Source: CAYWHE01 sp964458125 (GTDB taxonomy: Bacteria; Bacteroidota; Bacteroidia; AKYH767-A; OLB10). From it: 9,296 nucleotides of DNA. Both the position numbers and the translations under genes were made by a program. Shown here piece after piece: positions 7,381 through 9,296 of the stretch (position 1 is its first letter; every line of letters starts with the position of its first letter). The notes under the pieces were generated by a model. That model searched no databases, was not told the DNA's origin, and was given only the letters and a program-made list of their open reading frames with translations. Location of the stretch: the NCBI GenBank assembly GCA_964458125.1, contig CAYWHE010000162.1, forward strand, positions 1 through 9,296, given 5' to 3'.

Positions 7381-8487
7381 TTAAAAGTCCTTCACATATT
7401 CCGTAAGTCTTTTCCAGTCCATATTCACCAGTGCTTTATAATATAAAAAAGCCTCAGTCCTGGGAATTTTCTGAGCATTGATCTGACAGATGATGATAGC
7501 ATATTTTTTAAAACGTATAAAATCCTGGATGGATACATCCCCTACAGAAATATCCAGCCTGGCAATATCTTTGGCCGGCATGGGGTTCAGTGCGGAGTCA
7601 TTGACAAAAATCTGAAGATTACGGGCCTCCGTAATAATGGTATCCCGTGTTTTTTTCCAGATTTCGGTAATTTCCAGCCTGGTTACCTTCAACTTGTTTT
7701 TCTGGTAATAACTTAAAATCCTGTCCCCGCCAAGGTTATAAAAGACTTCCTGGTTTTCGGTGAGGTAATTTTCAACAGCGTTAATCAGTTTATTCCCGTT
7801 TTCCGTCCTGGCATCCTTGATAGAGGTATTTGTTTCTACCTGGTAGATGATCAGTTTGTCGGGATCTGAAAACTGGAAGGTAGCCTCGTTAAAACGCAGG
7901 TTTCCAATAAAATCCCTCTTTATCTTATTCGATTCGGCCACATCCCTGATCACCTTTCCGCTAAACTGAATGATATTGTAATTATAGGTTTTATTGTTCA
8001 CATAGGTGGCAAATGAAGCGTAATAATCCCCATTGGCATTGGTGTTGATCCGGGTACGCATAAACAGGTCGCGAACGGATGAATATTCCACAAATCCATA
8101 GGCGACATCTTCTCCGGCCTGGTTTTTATTGCTGAAATTAAATCCTAATGTGTTAGCAGACAACAATTTCCTGTTACTTTGCCAAAGTTCATAAATATAA
8201 ATGATACCCTGGTCAACAAAACGGGTGCCGGTGCTTTTTTCAAGTTCCATCAGGGTCAGCCCGGTGATCTGAATTTCTTTGGAAGGGGAATCCCATAATT
8301 TCACCCGGTTTTCAATAATTTCCTTATACAGCAAGGCAGTCACCTGCTCAACAAAATTGCATCCATTGGTGTCGGCCTGTTCGCTTCGAGAAAGTCTCAA
8401 TAAAACAGGCACTTCAGAAGCCAATCCCTGTATGGAAGCCAGCAGGAAGAAACTGCCTGATAATATGGTCGTGGATAGCCTGTTCAT
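7381..8487 (-). CDS. Secreted or periplasmic protein of unknown function
   Basis: I do not recognise this 368-residue protein. It begins with a clear signal peptide (hydrophobic about 7-20, likely cut after GLA at 21-23), so it is probably periplasmic or surface-exposed. There is no lipobox and no later membrane helix. Residues about 44-110 carry LLYKEIIENRVKLWDSPSKE and a nearby YIYELW. This layout vaguely recalls GldN-type proteins, but I do not claim homology. The C-terminal part contains LQIFVNDSALNPMP (291-304) and an isoleucine-rich strand YAIIICQI (329-336). The start ATG follows a promoter-like box by 16 bases, and the gene lies 45 bp after mltG, so it may be transcribed on its own or with the mutase gene 28 bp downstream. 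Only the signal peptide supports any function. Confidence 0.8.
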   Translation of the reverse strand: MNRLSTTILSGSFFLLASIQGLASEVPVLLRLSRSEQADTNGCNFVEQVTALLYKEIIENRVKLWDSPSKEIQITGLTLMELEKSTGTRFVDQGIIYIYELWQSNRKLLSANTLGFNFSNKNQAGEDVAYGFVEYSSVRDLFMRTRINTNANGDYYASFATYVNNKTYNYNIIQFSGKVIRDVAESNKIKRDFIGNLRFNEATFQFSDPDKLIIYQVETNTSIKDARTENGNKLINAVENYLTENQEVFYNLGGDRILSYYQKNKLKVTRLEITEIWKKTRDTIITEARNLQIFVNDSALNPMPAKDIARLDISVGDVSIQDFIRFKKYAIIICQINAQKIPRTEAFLYYKALVNMDWKRLTEYVKDF

Positions 8488-8503
8488 TTCAGAAGGAAGG
8501 GTG

Positions 8504-8511
8504 CAAATTTA
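8504..8511 (-). promoter_or_regulatory. Putative Bacteroidota-type -7 box upstream of the 368-residue secreted protein
   Basis: The minus-strand sequence TAAATTTG fits TAnnTTTG and lies within the 45-bp gap after mltG, ending 16 bases before the ATG at 8487. That leaves a leader of roughly 10 bases. No strong -33 TTTG is seen at the expected distance. It suggests the downstream gene can be transcribed separately from mltG. Confidence 0.4.
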
Positions 8512-8532
8512 CTAAAAGGGCGTTACGAAAAG

Positions 8533-9296
8533 TCAGGAACGTATGTTGCGCCTGTTGAGTTCTTTTTGAAACCGCCTGGCATTAATCAGGTGAGCAGCAT
8601 AATCCCTGGCGAAAGCATGATAGCCTGAGAAATCATCCCTGGCACAGAAAAAAAGATAGGAATGCCTGCTGTAATTGAGGACGGCCTGGATGGAGGACGG
8701 GGAAGGTACGCATATCGGTCCCGGGGGCAGCCCTTCATGGATATAGGTGTTGTAAGGAGAATCAATAGTTTTGTGTTCATTTAATACCCTTCTGACCGTA
8801 AAATCACCCAAGGCAAATACCAGGGTGGGATCTGCCTCCAGTTTCCAGCCTTTCTTATAACGGTTCAAATAAACTCCTGCAATCAGTGGCTTTTCATCGT
8901 TCCTGGTTGTTTCCTTTTCAACAATGGATGCGAGCACTGAGATCTGGACAGGGCTTAATCCGACTTCCTTTGCCAATGCCATCCGTTCAGGTGTCCAGAA
9001 TTTATCGTATTCTCTTTTCATCCTTTCAAAAAATTGCTCTGCCGAAGTGTTCCAGTAAAATTCGTAAGTATTGGGAATAAAGATTACAGGGATCGTTTCA
9101 GTTGTAAATCCGGATTTCTTCAGGAAAGAAGGGTTGTTCAACAGGTTGCAGAGGGCAAAGGAGTCGGCCTCCAGGTAAGACCCCACCACCCCGCATAATT
9201 CAGAAATAGTCCGGATATTGTTGAAGGTAACCTGCACCGGCACCTGCTTCCCGGATCTCAGCAGGGTGATGAGTTCCTTATTGCTCATCCCGGATT
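8533..9296 (-). CDS. mltG: Endolytic murein transglycosylase MltG, 5' end cut by window edge
   Basis: MltG is an inner-membrane lytic transglycosylase (YceG family) that cuts nascent glycan strands and so sets their length. The visible part covers the LysM-like region and the catalytic domain. Numbering from the Met at 9286-9288, the signature ASIVEKET (120-127) carries the catalytic Glu124, which corresponds to Glu218 of E. coli MltG. LEADPTLVFALG (150-161), GLPPGPICVPS (186-196) and YLFFCARDDFSGYHAFA (211-227) also match the family. The Met at 9288 is very likely internal: the frame stays open to the edge (preceded by Ser-Gly), and the usual protein is about 340 residues with an N-terminal membrane helix, so roughly 90 residues are missing. 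It is a housekeeping gene not obviously tied to the polysaccharide genes. Confidence 0.95.
   Translation of the reverse strand, partial: SGMSNKELITLLRSGKQVPVQVTFNNIRTISELCGVVGSYLEADSFALCNLLNNPSFLKKSGFTTETIPVIFIPNTYEFYWNTSAEQFFERMKREYDKFWTPERMALAKEVGLSPVQISVLASIVEKETTRNDEKPLIAGVYLNRYKKGWKLEADPTLVFALGDFTVRRVLNEHKTIDSPYNTYIHEGLPPGPICVPSPSSIQAVLNYSRHSYLFFCARDDFSGYHAFARDYAAHLINARRFQKELNRRNIRS

Noticed and set aside
9286..9288. ATG as the true start of mltG
   Set aside because: The frame continues to the window edge, the text before it fits the family, and the product would lack the N-terminal membrane anchor.

Overview
The window is a gene-dense stretch, all on the minus strand, from a member of the Bacteroidota. 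This assignment is an inference. It rests on a fused Wzz/BY-kinase protein with a Gly-Tyr tail, a short Wza-type export lipoprotein, a DUF2279 protein, AT-rich leaders with little Shine-Dalgarno signal, and two TAnnTTTG boxes that match the -7 element of Bacteroidota promoters. No rRNA, tRNA, CRISPR array, insertion sequence or integrase was seen.

In the direction of transcription (right to left), the first block is housekeeping or of uncertain role. It contains the 3' part of mltG (endolytic murein transglycosylase, cut by the right edge) and a 368-residue secreted protein of unknown function with its own promoter-like box. These are followed by an alpha-D-phosphohexomutase and an exported DUF2279 protein. 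A small terminator-like hairpin lies at the 3' end of the DUF2279 gene.

After a roughly 100-bp AT-rich intergenic region with a promoter-like box and a dyad, the second block starts. It is an envelope or exopolysaccharide operon: wza-like export lipoprotein, wzc-like co-polymerase/tyrosine autokinase, rfbC (dTDP-4-dehydrorhamnose 3,5-epimerase), and a WecA/MraY-type polyprenyl-phosphate sugar-1-phosphate transferase whose 3' end lies beyond the left edge. Together these would initiate a lipid-linked repeat unit, supply an activated deoxysugar, control chain length and export the polymer. Flippase, polymerase, further glycosyltransferases and the tyrosine phosphatase are not in the window and may lie to the left.

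The gene families are all known types. The most interesting features are at finer scale. Nine-base homopolymers sit in the first codons of wzc and early in the transferase gene, where loss or gain of one base would stop translation almost at once. The Gly-Tyr tail of Wzc carries a 42-bp-spaced in-frame DNA repeat. A dyad overlaps the putative operon promoter. No clearly new system is visible.
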